A stretch of 64,000 nucleotides of DNA from Ricinus communis (lineage: Eukaryota; Streptophyta; Magnoliopsida; Malpighiales; Euphorbiaceae): contig NC_063261.1 in NCBI RefSeq assembly GCF_019578655.1, positions 29,429,126-29,493,125 on the forward strand, read 5' to 3'. Below, one piece after another: positions 10,792-24,255 of this stretch. Made by a program: the position numbers and the translations under genes. The notes under the pieces are model-generated. The model worked only from the letters and a program-made list of their open reading frames with translations. It searched no databases and had not been told where the DNA came from. The first letter of the stretch is position 1; each line of letters opens with the position of its first letter.

Positions 10792-13700
10792 TTGTCATCC
10801 ACTCCCACTACTGCAATCGCTGATTCAGGTAAACCATATACATGTCTCATTTCCCCGTCTTCCAAATGGGTCATTGATTATGGTGCCACAGATCATATGA
10901 CAGGTAATTCTAAACTATTCTCCTCCTTTCAGTCAAATAATTCTAGTTCTCCTATCACTTTAGTTAATGGATCCATATCACATGTTCTTGGTTCTGGCAC
11001 AGTTATTTCCACACAGTCACTTCCTTTACACATTGTTTTAAATCTACCTGATCTGTTGTTCAACTTAATTTCTGTTAGTAAATTCACTTAAACCCTTAAC
11101 TTAATTTATGTTAGTAAATTCAATTATTTTCTTTTTCAAGATCTTATGACGCAGAGGTTTATTTGTAAAGGGCATGAATCTAAAAGTCTTTACATCCTTG
11201 ACACCACTATTCCAAAACCAGTAGTTTGTTATGGAGCTATTATTCCTTTTGAGGCATATTGTCAGTCGGGTCATCCTTCTCTACCTCTATTAAGAAACTC
11301 TCCCTAGAATTTTCTAGTTTACCTTCTTTAGATTGTGAGTTTTGTCAGTTTGCTAAACATCACCGTGTTAGTCTCAGTTTTAAAGTCAATAAACGAGCTA
11401 TGACCCCCTTTGAGTTAGTACATTTAGATATTTGGGGTTATTGTCCCATTGTGCCAAAAACTAGATTTAGATACTTTGTTATCTTTGTTGATAATTATTC
11501 TCAAATGACATGGTTATTTCTGATGAAAAATCATTCAGATTCTTTTCTCATTATTCTACTTTTTGTGCTGAATTTAAAACTCAATTTAACATATATGTTC
11601 AAATTTTAAGGAGTGACAATGCAAAGGAATATCTCTAAATCTTGCCAAAAATATATGCTACAAAATGGGATACTTTATCAAACTTCCTGTGTTGACACAC
11701 CATCTCAAAGTGGGGTGGTTGAAAGAAAGAACAAACACCTTCTTGAAACTGCCAGAGACATACTATTCGAAACGAAAGTCCCTAAAACCTTTTGGACAAA
11801 TGCGATATCCACAACATGTTTCCTGATTAACTGCATGCCTTCCACTATCCTTTCTAGTGAGATTCCTTTTCTCGTACTCTTTTTTTAATAAATCATTATC
11901 TCTAGTTGAGCCTAGAATTTTTTATTGTACATGTTTTATCTGTGATGTCCATGCTCAGGTTACCAAACTCGACCCAAATTTCTTAAAATGTATCTTCCTT
12001 GGGCATTCTCGTGTTCAAAAAGGATATAGGTATTTTTCTTCAAGTCTTAGCAGATACTTGGTGTCATTTAATGTACCTTCCAAGAACAAATACCATTTTT
12101 TCAAACCTTTGAGTCTATTTATTCATAAGATGATGATCTATTTATCTATACGGTTATATCATATGATCCTCCTCGAATCTGGCCTCCTTTCACACAGGTT
12201 TACATCACCGTGCTCCACATCCTGAATCCTCTCTTATTTCTCTAGATTCATGTCCTCCGTCGGTATCTTCGTCATCGGATCCCAACTCCAATCCTAATCC
12301 CATTCATGATCTTGATCTTCCTATTACTCTTCATAAAGGTAAATGTACATGTACTTATCCTATTTCTTCTTGTGTGTCTTATAATCACTTACCATCATCA
12401 TCCTGCTCTTTTATTACTTCACTTGATTATGTTTTAGTCCCTAAGACTGTTCAAAAGGCTTTAACCCATCCTGGTTGGCGTATTGCTATAGTGGAAGAGA
12501 TGATTACTTTAGATACTAATGGTGCTTGGAACTTGGTAGACTTACCTACATGTAAAAAAGCTATTGGTTGTAAGTGGATCTTCACGGTGAAAGTTAATCA
12601 TGAAGGATCTGTTGCTCAGCTAGAAGCCCATCTTGTTGCTAATGATTATGCTCAAACATATGGTGTAGATCATTCTAATACTTTCTCTCCTGTTGCCAAA
12701 CTTACTTATGTCAGACTATATATTTTTATAGCAGCTATTCACGATTGACCCTTTCACCGGTTGGATATTAAGAATGCATAGATATATTAAATTAAATATA
12801 TATTATATAATTATTATGAAGAGGAGGTTTACATGAAGCAACCACCTGGGTTTGTTGCTCAAGGGGAGTTTGGGAAGGTATGTCGGCTTCATAAATCCTT
12901 GTATGGCCTAAAAAAAGTCCTCGGGCTTGGTTTGGGAGATTCAATCAAGCAATTTTGAGCTTTGGTATTTTGAAGTGTAAGTTTGATCATTTTGTCTTTT
13001 ATAAACAATCTATTAAGGGCATCATATTGTTGATGGTTTATGTAGATGATGTTGTCATTATTGGAAGTGATATTACAAGAAACTCTTCTCTTAAGTCCTT
13101 CCTTCATACTCAGTCTCACATTATAAATTTAGGTTTATTAAAAATACTTCTTAGGTATTAAGGTGGAAAGAAGTCAAAAAGGAATCTTGTTGTGTTAGAG
13201 AAAGTATGTACTAGATCTGTTATTTAAAACAGGAAAATTGGGGGCTAAGCCATACAACATTTCAATAGCTCCTAATATAAAGAGGGCAAGTTATTTGAAG
13301 ATCTAGAGAGATATAGACGAACAATTAGAAAATTAAATTATCTTACTATGACTCGTCCTAATATCGCATATTTAGTTAGTATGGTAAGTTAGTATATCTC
13401 TTTTCCCATAGTTGATCATTAGAGAACAGTGGAAGAAATTCTATGCTATTTAAAGGGTGCACTAGGGCGAGGCTGTTTGTATGTCAAACATGGCCATACC
13501 ATGATTGAGTGTTTTTTAAATGCTGATTGGGTAGGATCTAAGAAAGATCGAAGGTCTACCACTAGCTTTTGTGTTTTTGTGGTTGGTACCTAGTTTCATG
13601 GAAAAGCAAGAAGCATAATGTTATTTCTCATTTGAGTGCAGAATTAGAATATCATGCTATGGCAAAGTCTGCATGTTAAATTATGTGGATATATAAACTC

Positions 13701-13970
13701 ATGAGTAAGACTGAAAACTTCAGTTCCAGTCAAATTATAGTATGATAATCAAGCTGCCCTTCATATTGCTTCGAATCCTGTTTTTCATGAATGAACTAAG
13801 CATATTGAAATTGATTGTCATTTCATTTGTGAAAAGATTCAATTAGGTTTGATCTCTATAAGTTATGTGAGAATTAGAGAACAACTTGAAGATATCTTCA
13901 TGAAAGCTCTTGATAATACTCGAGTAGAATATCTTTGTAACAAGTTAGGCATGATCAATATTTATGCTCC
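10792..13970 (+). pseudogene. Degenerate pol of element B (protease, integrase, RT, RNase H)
   Basis: Protease is seen as WVIDYGATDHMTG near 10867, with Tyr where the catalytic DSGA-type motif normally has Ser. Integrase is seen as CEFCQFAKH and PFELVHLDIWG (11330-11440), then [12 protein letters not shown] near 11700. RT is seen as GCKWIFTVKV and NTFSPVAKL (12560-12700) and YVDDVVIIGSD (13040-13075), with the catalytic YVDD intact. RNase H is seen as NADWVGSKKDRRST near 13520. The pieces lie in different frames with several stops, so this is a dead copy. Confidence 0.8.
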
Positions 13971-13984
13971 AGCTTGAAGGAGAG

Positions 13985-14197
13985 TGTTACAGTTGTAATG
14001 TTGATTAAGAAAGAAATAATTAGAGCTTGATTATAGGGCTGATTTTTAGAGATTATAGAGCTTGATCATAGGGCTGATTTGTAGGGATTAAATTTTAGTA
14101 TTTTTTAGTTTATATGTTGTAATTTTGTATAAATACTTGTACATTTTGTTGATCAATACACACAAAATCTGTTATCTCATCTTTGTGTACAATAACA
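13985..14197 (+). repeat. 3' LTR of Copia element B (213 bp)
   Basis: Starts TGTTACAGTTG after the purine tract and ends AATAACA, followed by the target duplication aatag. Confidence 0.85.
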
Positions 14198-14202
14198 AAT
14201 AG

Positions 14203-17200
14203 CATCAACTGTATTTTACATGGAGAAAGCTAGTGAGATTCGAGAGACACTTCATTAGCGCTTCTCACAGACATATGATTCTCGCATTTGTATCTTCGAC
14301 ATTTGTTATCTTCGTTGACTCAAGGAATGAAAATAGTGGACAATTATTTCACGAAGCTGAATGGAATCTACTAGTGAAATTCTCAATATTTTCAGACTTA
14401 TGTTGACAAGCAATAAAAGGATTTTGTATTCAATTTTCTGAATGGTCTTAATGATTCATATCAAGCTTTATATTCACAGATCATTATCATAAAACCTTTT
14501 CTAACCTTGCATCAAGCGTATAATATGATTCAAAGGAAAGAAACTCAGCCCTCTTTATGTATACAAATATAGCCAATTGTTTATATGAGAGCAATGTTGG
14601 TTATAAGGCCAAAATCTGATGTTAAATGTCACTAATATGGGAAAATTGGTCAAATGAAGGACAAATGTTACAAGCTACATGGTTTCCCTCCTAGTTTCAA
14701 ATTCATAATTGATCGAAGTATTAATGCTTCTCAAGTTACAAATGCAATTAATCAGGCTAAAAGGAACTTTTATGCTAACTCTAATAATGTTTAATCACAT
14801 GCTAACTCTAATAATGTTCAATCTTTTGCACATCAAGTTGGTAGTACCTCCAGTGAAAACCAAGTCCCGCTGACAATAGATTTAGTGTCTCAGTTGAATT
14901 TGAATAAGGCTCAAATTTAAAAATTAATGGCTCTTCTAAATTAACAATATGATAACCAGCCTTTTTTGAATTGTCATCTTGTAATTAATGCTACTAGTAA
15001 CTATTTTTCAATATTTTCAACCTCTAATTCCACTTTATTGAATAATCCTTTGCATGCCAAATTTTATATTGCTCCCTGGATAATAGATACAAGGGCAACT
15101 AATCATATTAGCTGCTCAATTCAAAACTTTTATTCTTATACCTTTGTGCATAACATGTCAGCGTAGTTGCCTAATGGAATGCGTGCTAGTGTTACTCATG
15201 TTGATACTGTGATAATCGATTCTGACATTATTATGCACAATGTTCTTCATATCCTATCATTTACATTCAACTTACTTTCTGCAAGTAAACTCATAACCAC
15301 TCACAAGTTATGTCTTGTATTCTTTTCTTAATTCTACTTTACCTAAGTCCTCTCCTTTTGGAAGATGATTGGACTAGCTAGAGTTCGTCAAGGTCTTTAT
15401 TACTTCTAGATATCGACTTCTGATGCTTCTGTTCACAATATCACATATGTTGATTCCTTTGTAAATACTACTAGTCTTGAATTATCCTAGAGCTAAGTTC
15501 AAACATTTGCCTTTCCATGTTTTTGTATCAGTTAGTGATAAATCATTCCAATTACTACACATGGATGTATAGGGGCCTTATGCTCAAGCTAATATTAATG
15601 AAAATCATTATTTTCTTTAGTCTAGCATATGATTATTCTAAATGCCTTTGGATATATTTGATGAAACACAAGTCTGAGGTGTCTTCTCTTGTTAAGTATT
15701 TTTTTAATTTGGTTTTAAACCAATTTCATACTTTTATACAACTCATTCATATAGATTAGTGAACAAAATTTCAAATGCAACACTTTTTTCATTCCAAAAG
15801 CATAATTCACCAAACTTCTATTGCTTATACGTGTCAACGAAATGGTACTTTTAAGAGGAAACATCAAATGTTGCTAGATCCTTGCTCTTTCATGCTAACT
15901 TACTAATTTATTTTTAGGGAGATACTGTTCTTACTGTAACTTACTTGATCAAAGAACTCCTTCTTCAGTTTTGCAAGGAAAAACATCATTTGAACAATTT
16001 TTCTCAAAAGTTCCTTCTTATTCTCACATTTGATCATTTGGATGTTTATGTTTTGCTGCAAATCTTACTAAGCATCGTATAAAAATTGATGATAAAGCTA
16101 GCAAATGTTTCTTGGCTATCCTTTGGGAGTTAAAGGGTACAAAGTATATGATTTGAACTCTAAGACTTGTTTTGTGTCTAGAGATGTAACCTTTCATGAG
16201 ACCACATTTCACTATCATGAAAGTTTTATTCCTATTCAGCTCACCCAACCTTCCACTGATGTACCTCTGTTCCTCATTTGGATGTTTCTTTTCCAGAATC
16301 ATTTAGTTTTTTGCCTATACATAATCCTACTCTTGTCCATTTTAATATATCACCTTCAATCAGACTCTTGTTCCTTCATCATGTCCTCTTTTAATTTTAT
16401 TCTTTTTTTCATTTAGTTCTTCTCCTTCTCCTTCAGTTCCTCTTCCTATTAAACATAGATTTTGCATTCCTAAAGTTCTTGCATACCTTAATGATTATCA
16501 TTACAGTATCAAGCATATCATTCTCAGGAATGTTGCATTACATACATGACTATATTTCTTATGATCATTTATCGCCTTCAAATCAAGCCTTTACCTTATC
16601 CATTTCATCTCATACTAACCCTCAAACTTTTGCTCAAGCCAATCAGTTTGATCATTAAAGGTTAGCTATGAAATCTGAATTAGATGCTTTAAGTTCAAAT
16701 AAGACCTGGGATATTGTTCCATTACCTATGGGTAAGGTTCCCATTGGATGTAATTAGGTTTAAAAGACAAAGTTTAATTCTAATGACACTGTAGAAAGAT
16801 TTAAAATTCGGTTTGTAGCCAAGGGCTACACTCAAAAAGAAGGTTTGGATTACACTGAGACCTTTAGTCCAATGGTAAAGCACAAAACCGTCATAATTTT
16901 TTTATCTCTTCCAGCAATTTTTGGTTGGCACCTAGCTCGGTTGGACATTAGCAATGTTTTTCTCAATGCGGCTTATTTAAAGAGGTGTACATAGAGCTAC
17001 CTCCTGGTTATCAACTTTAGGAGGAGGGTTTAGAGGAAGCTGATAAAGTTAGTAAACAAGGAAGATTGGTATGCAAGCTCTAGAGATCTTTGTATTAGCT
17101 TAAACAAGTCTCAAGACAGTAGAATGTGGAATTTTATGAGATTTTAATGCAACATGGTTTCCAACAGTCAAAGTCAAACTATTATCTATTTACTAAAGTC

Positions 17201-18118
17201 AATAAAGATGGCTTTGTTGCATTGCTTGTCTATGTTGATGACATAGCAATTGCAAGTGATAGTTCAAAATTGATAAGCAAGTAAAGATCATGTAAGAGTC
17301 TCATTTTAAGCTCAGAGACCTTGGAACATTAAGATACTTTTTGGGTTTGGAAATTGCAAGGGCAGAGAAAGGGACTTCAGTTAACCAAAGAAAATACATA
17401 CTGGAGTTATTAGAGAAATATGGTTTATTGGTTGCTAAACGAGCAAACATACCAATGGAAGTGAATCATCATTCAGTTCGTGAGAATAGTGATTTGTTAC
17501 AAGATCCTTTTATATATAGAAAATGGTGAAAAAAGTTGATGTACTTAACTCGAACGAGGCCTGATATTGCATATATGTGCACATCCTTACATAGTTTATG
17601 GATGGGCCATCTCAGGTTCACTTGGATGCAGTATTCAAGTTATTAAGGTATTTGAAATCAACTCTAGATCAAGGAATATTTTTCTCATCTAAATCATAGC
17701 TACAATTGTCTCCATATACTGATATTGATTGGGCTTCATGTCAAGAAACTAGAAAATGAGTTACCGGGTATTTAATTTTTCTTGAAGATTCCTTGATCAA
17801 CTCGAAGTCTAAGAAGCAGTCCAAAATTTCTAGAAACATGGCAGAGGCTGAATACAAAGCTATGAAAATAACGGCTGAGATCATGTGGTTATTATTTCTT
17901 TTGAAGGACTTCTATATAGATCCTTAACAAGCAATTAAGCTCTTCTATGACAATAGTGCAGCTCTTCATATAATAAGAAATCCAGTATATCATGAGAGGA
18001 CTAAATATTTAGAATTGGATTGTCATTATATCAAGGAGAAAATCACTTATGAAATCATACAAACTTTTCATGTAAAGACAACATAATAGATTGGGGACTC
18101 ATTCACCAAGTCTTTACA
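14203..18118 (+). pseudogene. Rest of gag and degenerate pol of Copia element A
   Basis: Gag resumes with RFSQTYDSRI, then a worn zinc-knuckle region near 14620. Protease appears as WIIDTRATNHIS (15078), integrase in pieces to about 16330, and RT as VPIGCN, RFVAKGYTQKEG (16735-16850) and LLVYVDDIAIASD (17224). LGTLRYFLGLEIARAE follows at 17326. RNase H appears as YTDIDWASCQETRK (17715) and AEAEYKAM (17840), ending LGDSFTKSLH at 18118. Stops and frameshifts occur throughout. The last motif is interrupted by element C; a short tail resumes at 24187. Confidence 0.8.
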
Positions 18119-18123
18119 TCCAT

Positions 18124-20362
18124 TGTCACGACCCTACCCGTGGGCCCGTGACCGGCACTAGGGAATGGGTAGGCTTAAGGCCACCGAAACCCGTAGTAAG
18201 CCTGACACTCACTGACTTAAACAAATCTCATCTCAAATTAATATTATTAAAGCCACAAATTATCTTAAATGCTACATTCTACATAAATACTTCGATCTGC
18301 CAGAAAAACTAGGCGAGACCTGAAACTCAGAAAATTTACAACTGATACATCTACTATTACTACTGCGGAGAATCTAAGATTTACCAATTTACATACCAAA
18401 TCAAATACATCACCCGATGATGAAGGAGTCGGGTTACTGAATAAGAGTCGCGAGAGGACTAACAGTCACGAATCTGAAAAAACAGTAAAAATGAGACTGT
18501 CAGTCTCGAGAGTGAGTTAAAATCAAATAATCTAGGGACTATTGCTTCTTCTCAGAAAACATAGATTATTCAAATCAGTATATCAAACCATACTATAATC
18601 ATACCCTACTATTTCCTTCACATAAAATATTAATCATTCGAATCAAAATATCAACCATGCACGTAAATACAATCCATATTATAATCATACCACAATAAAT
18701 TAATAAATGAATAAATAAAAATATATTTTTACTTTTACGGGACGAGTGGCTCAGTAGAACCCTAAACCCCAAAATCTAGTAGCCATTCGGCTCTCTTAAT
18801 CCAATAAGATCGCCCCGAGAGCAATGCTCGACCGGGGACCTTACCTCAGTCACTTAAGTATCCAAATAAGAAATCTAGTAGCCATTCGGCTCTCTTAATC
18901 CAATAAGACTGGCGCCCCGAGAGCAATGCTCGACCAGGGACCTTACCTCCAGTCTGGTCACTTAAGTATCCAAATAAGCCGGCGCCCCGAGAGCAATGCT
19001 TGACCAGGGACCTTGCCTCCGGCAATTTACACAAATCAGCCCAGAGAGCCATGCTCTACCAGGGCAAACCCATAAAAAATCTGATTACATGTCCATGATC
19101 ATTACTTGATGTAACCTATCGGTGGCATGTTCTCTGAAAGCCACATCCCCAAATCGAAATCATCACATATAATAAATATCATTGTATAATGAAATCATTC
19201 AACCATATCAAAATAACAATTAACAATTAAGAGTAAGACATCATGTAACTCGTGAGGAAAAATAATAACGTTTGTATTATTATAATATTACTATAATAAT
19301 ACTTATATTATCTTCAATAATTAATAATCCAGTAAAATTATTTATGTTGAGATATTAATAACCATGTTAAACATAAACTTCCAAAATAGCATATTAAAAT
19401 CAGACTTAGCAATAGTGCAATGATTAAATGACTTTAACTCACAGGTTTGGCGACCTCCTAGCTCTGCTCCGGTGCCTCGGTAGGATCGAGCCGAACGAAC
19501 TGACAATCTAGTCACGGAAAACAATTTATCAAAACGCTAAAACAATTGATCATTAATCCTAGGTCTAGACTCCTAGGACTTACTGTCTAAGAATCTCGAC
19601 TCGGGAACTACCGAAAATTCGGCAGAACCTCCCCTACAACACGAACATTACCCCCCGTAAAAACGGGTCCAGGACCTGCCAGAAAAACACTCCAAATATC
19701 CAACAATTTAAACAACGGGAGTCGGGTCCCCAAACTTCACTATTTCCGACTCGCCACACAAAGACAAAACACAAGGCAGCGGACAATTATTTTTGACTCA
19801 CAAATATAATCAAGTACTCAATATAAACCATTAGACACAATTAAAACAAGAATTCCAATTTAACCCCCAAACTTCTTTTTAGCCTTTCAATTAAGCCCCT
19901 AACTATTTAATTTGGGCCAAATCCGAATTATTGAAAATACATAATTACAAAAATACCCCTGACCGACATATTTATTTACAAAAATACCAAGCTCACAAAT
20001 TTCCATTAAAACCCCATAAAAATAACATTATACTTTCAATCCTTATTCCAAAATAAATTTCCAATTTAGTCCTAACACACAATTAAATTAAATAATCAAT
20101 TTCCAACTTAAAATTTAATACTACTAATCAATTATAATACCAATTTTCCCAAAATTCTTTTATAAAAACATCCTTTATAATTTCTTCCAAAATTTTTCAA
20201 TATATAATTTTACTTATATAAATATGCATTTGGGAAAATTTTGAATAACCAAAATATAATCATTTCTCAAATAATTTACTTGAATAATTTCTTAAAATTT
20301 CAAACTAATTGGGTATAGAAAATAACTCATTTATTAAATATATAAAAATTCCGGGTGTTACA
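18124..20362 (-). repeat. 3' LTR of element C (2239 bp)
   Basis: Left copy of the long LTR; it is the 3' LTR in the element's own direction. It contains two full units and a partial unit of an internal tandem repeat from 18772. Its edge carries the short terminal inverted bases TGT..ACA. Confidence 0.85.
18772..19020. repeat. Tandem repeat of about 100 bp in the left LTR of C (2 units plus part)
   Basis: Units start with AAATCTAGTAGCCATTCGG at about 18772 and 18871, and a partial unit begins at 18979. Each holds GAGAGCAATGCTCGACC and GGGACCTTACCTC and ends AAGTATCCAAATAAG. Unit lengths are 99 and 108 bp. Confidence 0.85.
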
Positions 20363-21864
20363 ATCTCCCCCCCTTAAAAAAAAAAATTCGACCTCGAATT
20401 TTAAAAGAAAAGGGGCTTCACTCAAGACTGAAACTAATTAGGAACCTCTCATCTCCAACTCGGCTTCTCGAGAACTTTCCTCGACAGAAATAAACTCAAT
20501 CACAAGACTCATCGACAAAACCCTTAAATAAAACTGGCGAACTTGAAAATCCGCGATCCTCACTTACTACTCCTCGGAAACCAAATCTTTACTTACATTC
20601 ACACACTGAGGATCCAACACGAGCAAAGGATCGAAAATACTCTTCCTCAACTCAGACTTACAAACAACTGGATTTAACCTCAGAGAACATTACTAATACT
20701 TGGCGGCAAGTCCAACTTACATGCCACCTCACCAACCTGCCGACAAAACCAAGGGTTTCCACACAAGAAGGGCCAATTCTGATCCTGCCAAAATTCCACT
20801 CACCAAATTTTCTTCCTAATGACGTGCCCCTTGCACGTACAGAAAAAATCCTTAACATCTACATCACATCATCCTCGACATAACATCCATCTGATCGCAT
20901 CAACCGACACAACCCATGCCATCCTGACACAAGATTCCTCCTTGACTGAAATCCAAAAGCCTCCCTTATAATCTAACATGGGGCCTGCAGCTCCACAGAC
21001 TTACTCTCTCAGCAACTCAGCTCGTCATCCAGAGAATTCCCAAGCTATCACAATTTACTTTAAAAAAAAAATTTACTTATTTATTTACCTCATAATCATC
21101 ATTGATAAATGCTTTATTATCTTGGAAAAATACTTTTATAAAATCATAAAACTCTAGCCATTTCTTTATATAAAATTCTACAATATCGCGCACCAGGGTG
21201 ATGATGCCCCTATCACCAAGGGTTGCAATGCACGATGTATGATGCATGTCCTAAAATGAATTTATGTATGCCTAACAGTGAAATGCCATATGCATTCTTA
21301 CAGGACTGGGCGCAATATTGTATTTTAAAACACTTGTTCTACTTAGAAAAATTGATAATGTTCGCTTAAGTTTCTCTGGATTCTGAGCATCCGAAAATAC
21401 TCTTACCACCTTTCTTAAGCTTCTTACAACCATAAAACTCAACCATAATAGCTGACATCCGCTCGACTTCCCAAGCACTACCTTAGGCGCTACTCAAAAA
21501 GACGATGCCTGATGCGATGACGAGGCAGTCCATGACACGACTGCAACCATGCTCTACACTAAAACTGACTGCGGTGCCCACCATCGAAACAACAATCAAA
21601 GCTTCTAAAGGCGGACTACACTAATCACTTGAAGAAACAGCACGAGTCTATCGCGCTTTGGATCTTTCCATCGCTACAAGCTTATTCTCAGCACAGCACC
21701 AAAAACAAGCTCACAAGAAAGGAAAGACTGACTCTCTAACAGTGAAGGCTAAGACACTGGAGTCAATGAAAACAACAAGACAAACTTGATCCTAACTCCG
21801 CAGTACCAAGAAAAATCTTAACTTAGGTCGAAGGAAATCTAAACCTAAGCTCTGATACCAACTT
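20363..21864 (-). other. Internal region of element C, non-coding
   Basis: Bounded by the polypurine tract at 20363 and the primer-binding site at 21849-21860. Short ORFs occur (for example 20658-20858, minus) but carry no protease, RT, RNase H or integrase motif. GC content is higher than in the surrounding DNA. It could hold a packaging signal, but that is inference. Confidence 0.6.
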
Positions 21865-24186
21865 TGTCACGACCCCACCCATGGGCCCGTGACCGGCACT
21901 AGGGAATGGGTAGGCTTAAGGCCACCGAAACCCGTAGTAAGCCTGACACTCACTGACTTAAACAAATCTCATCTCAAATTAATATTATTAAAGCCATAAA
22001 TTATCTCAAATGCTACATTATACATAAATACTTCGGTCTGCCAGAAAAACTAGGCGAGACCTGAAACTCAGAAAATTTACAACTGATACATCTACTATTA
22101 CTACTGCGGAGAATCTAAGATTTACCAATTTACATACCAAATCAAATACATCACCCGATGATGAAGGAGTTCTTGAATAAGAGTCGCGAGAGGACTAACG
22201 ATCACGAATCAAAAATAAAAATGAGGATCGGTCTAGAGTGAGTTAAAATCAAATAATCTAGAGACTATTGCTTCTTCTCAGAAAACATAGATTATTCAAA
22301 TCAGTATATCAAACCATACTATAATCATACCCTACTATTTCCTTCACATAAAATATTAATCATTCGAATCAAAATATCAACCATGCACGTAAATACAATC
22401 CATATTATAATCATACCACAATAAATTAATAAATGAATAAATAAAAATATATTTTTACTTTTACGGGACGAGTGGCTCGGTAGAACCCTAAACCCCAAAA
22501 TCTAGTAGCCATTCGGCTCTCTTAATCCAATAAGACTGGCGCCCCGAGAGCAATGCTCGACCAGGGACCTTACCTCCAGTCTGGTCACTTAAGTATCCAA
22601 ATAAGAAATCTAGTAGCCATTCGGCTCTCTTAATCCAATAAGACTGGCCACGAGAGCAATGCTCGACCAGGGACCTTACCTCCGGTCACTTAAGTATCCA
22701 AATAAGAAATCTAGTAGCCATTCGGCTCTCTTAATCCAATAAGAGGTAATGCTCGACCGGGGACCTTACCTCCGGTCACTTAAGTATCCAAATAAGCCGG
22801 CGCCCCGAGAGCAATGCTCGACCAGGGACCTTGCCTCCGGCAATTTACACAAATCAGCCCAGAGAGCCATGCTCGACCAGGGCAAACCCATAAAAAATCT
22901 GATTACATGTCCATGATCACACTGTAACCCATCAAAGTGGCATGTTCTACGAAAGCCACATCCCCAAATCGAAATCATCACATATAATAAATATCATTGT
23001 CTAATGAAATCATTCAACCATATCAAAATAACAATTAACAATTAAGAGTAAGACATCATGTAACTCGTGAGGAAAAATAATAACGTTTGTATTATTATAA
23101 CATTACTATAATAATACTTATATTATCTTCAATAATTAATAATCCAGTAAAATTATTTATGTTAAGATATTAATAACCATGTTAAACATAAACTTCCAAA
23201 ATAGCATATTAAAATCAGACTTAGTAATAGTGCAATGATTAAATGACTTTAACTCACAGGTTTGGCGACCTCCTAGCTCTGCTTCACTGCCTCGGTAGGA
23301 TCGAGCCGAACGAACTGACAATCTAGTCACGGAAAACAATTTATCAAAACGCTGAAACAATCGATCATTAATCCTAGGTCTAGACTCCTAGGACTGACTG
23401 TCTAAGAATCTCGACTCGGAAACTACCGAAAATTCGGCAGAACCTCCCCTACAACACGAACATTACCCCCCGTAAAAACGGGTCCAGGACCTGCAAGAAA
23501 AACACTCCAAATATCCAACAATTTAAACAACGGGAGTCGGGTCCCCAAACTTCACTATTTCCCGACTCCGCCACACAGCACAAAACACAAGGCAGGCAAC
23601 TGACAGACAATTATTTTTGACTCACAAATATCATCAAGTACTCAATATAAACCATTAGACACAATTAAACCAAGAATTCCAATTTAACCCCCAAACTTCT
23701 TTTTAGCCTTTCAATTAAGCCCCTAACTATTTTATTTGGGCCAAATCCGAATTATTGAAAATACACAATTACAAAAATACCCCTGACCGACATATTTATT
23801 TACAAAAATACCAAGCTCACAAATTTCCATTAAAACCCCATAAAAATAACATTATACTTTCAATCCTTATTCCAAAATAAATTTTCAATTTAGTCCTAAC
23901 ACACAATTAAATTAAATAATCAATTTCCAACTTAAAATTTAATACTACTAATCAATTATAATACCAATTTTCCCAAAATTCTTTTATAAAAACATCCTTT
24001 ATAATTTCTTCCAAAATTTTTCAATATATAATTTTACTTATATAAATATGCATTTGGGAAAATTTTGAAAAACCAAAATATAATCATTTCTCAAATAATT
24101 TACTTGAATAATTTCTTAAAATTTCAAACTAATTGGGTATAGAAAATAACTCATTTATTAAATATATAAAAATTCCGGGTGTTACA
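21865..24186 (-). repeat. 5' LTR of element C (2322 bp)
   Basis: Right copy; it is the 5' LTR in the element's own direction. It matches the left copy almost base for base but is 83 bp longer, mainly because it has three full tandem units instead of two. Confidence 0.85.
22498..22850. repeat. Tandem repeat in the right LTR of C (3 units plus part)
   Basis: Units start at about 22498, 22606 and 22707, with a partial unit at 22798. Unit lengths of about 108, 101 and 91 bp reflect small deletions around the GAGAGCAATGCTCG segment. Confidence 0.85.
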
Positions 24187-24255
24187 TCCATGTCAGTTTA
24201 ACTTCTTATTGAGCAAGATGAACATCAACAATATCTATGTTCATCTTGAGAGGGG

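Larger units (their letters stand above)
9412..14197 (+). mobile_element. Copia LTR retrotransposon B inserted in the gag of element A
   Basis: LTRs are 9412-9623 and 13985-14197, starting TGTTACAG and ending AACA. The target duplication aatag is perfect at 9407-9411 and 14198-14202. The primer-binding site TGGTATCAAAGC abuts the 5' LTR and a purine tract (GAAGGAGAG) abuts the 3' LTR. Length is 4786 bp. Gag, zinc knuckle, protease, integrase, RT and RNase H lie in Copia order but with many stops and frameshifts, so B cannot code for its own movement. Orientation is the same as A. Confidence 0.9.
18124..24186 (-). mobile_element. Non-autonomous LTR element C with 2.2-2.3 kb LTRs (LARD-like)
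   Basis: Perfect target duplication tccat lies at 18119-18123 and 24187-24191. The LTRs are 18124-20362 and 21865-24186. In minus orientation they start TGTAACACCCGG and end CGTGACA. The complement of the tRNA-Met primer site (GCTCTGATACCA, 21849-21860) lies 4 bases from the right LTR, and a C-rich tract (purine tract on minus) abuts the left LTR at 20363. Both show the element runs on the minus strand. The internal region is only 1.5 kb with no gag or pol domain I can recognise, so it must have moved with help from another element. The LTRs are almost identical apart from small indels, so C is younger than A, into whose RNase H end it inserted. Confidence 0.85.

Noticed and set aside
18846..19052. 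Repeated short ORFs in the LTRs of element C (also 22766-22981)
   Set aside because: Produced by the GC-richer tandem repeat; no start context or domain, and not conserved between the two LTRs.
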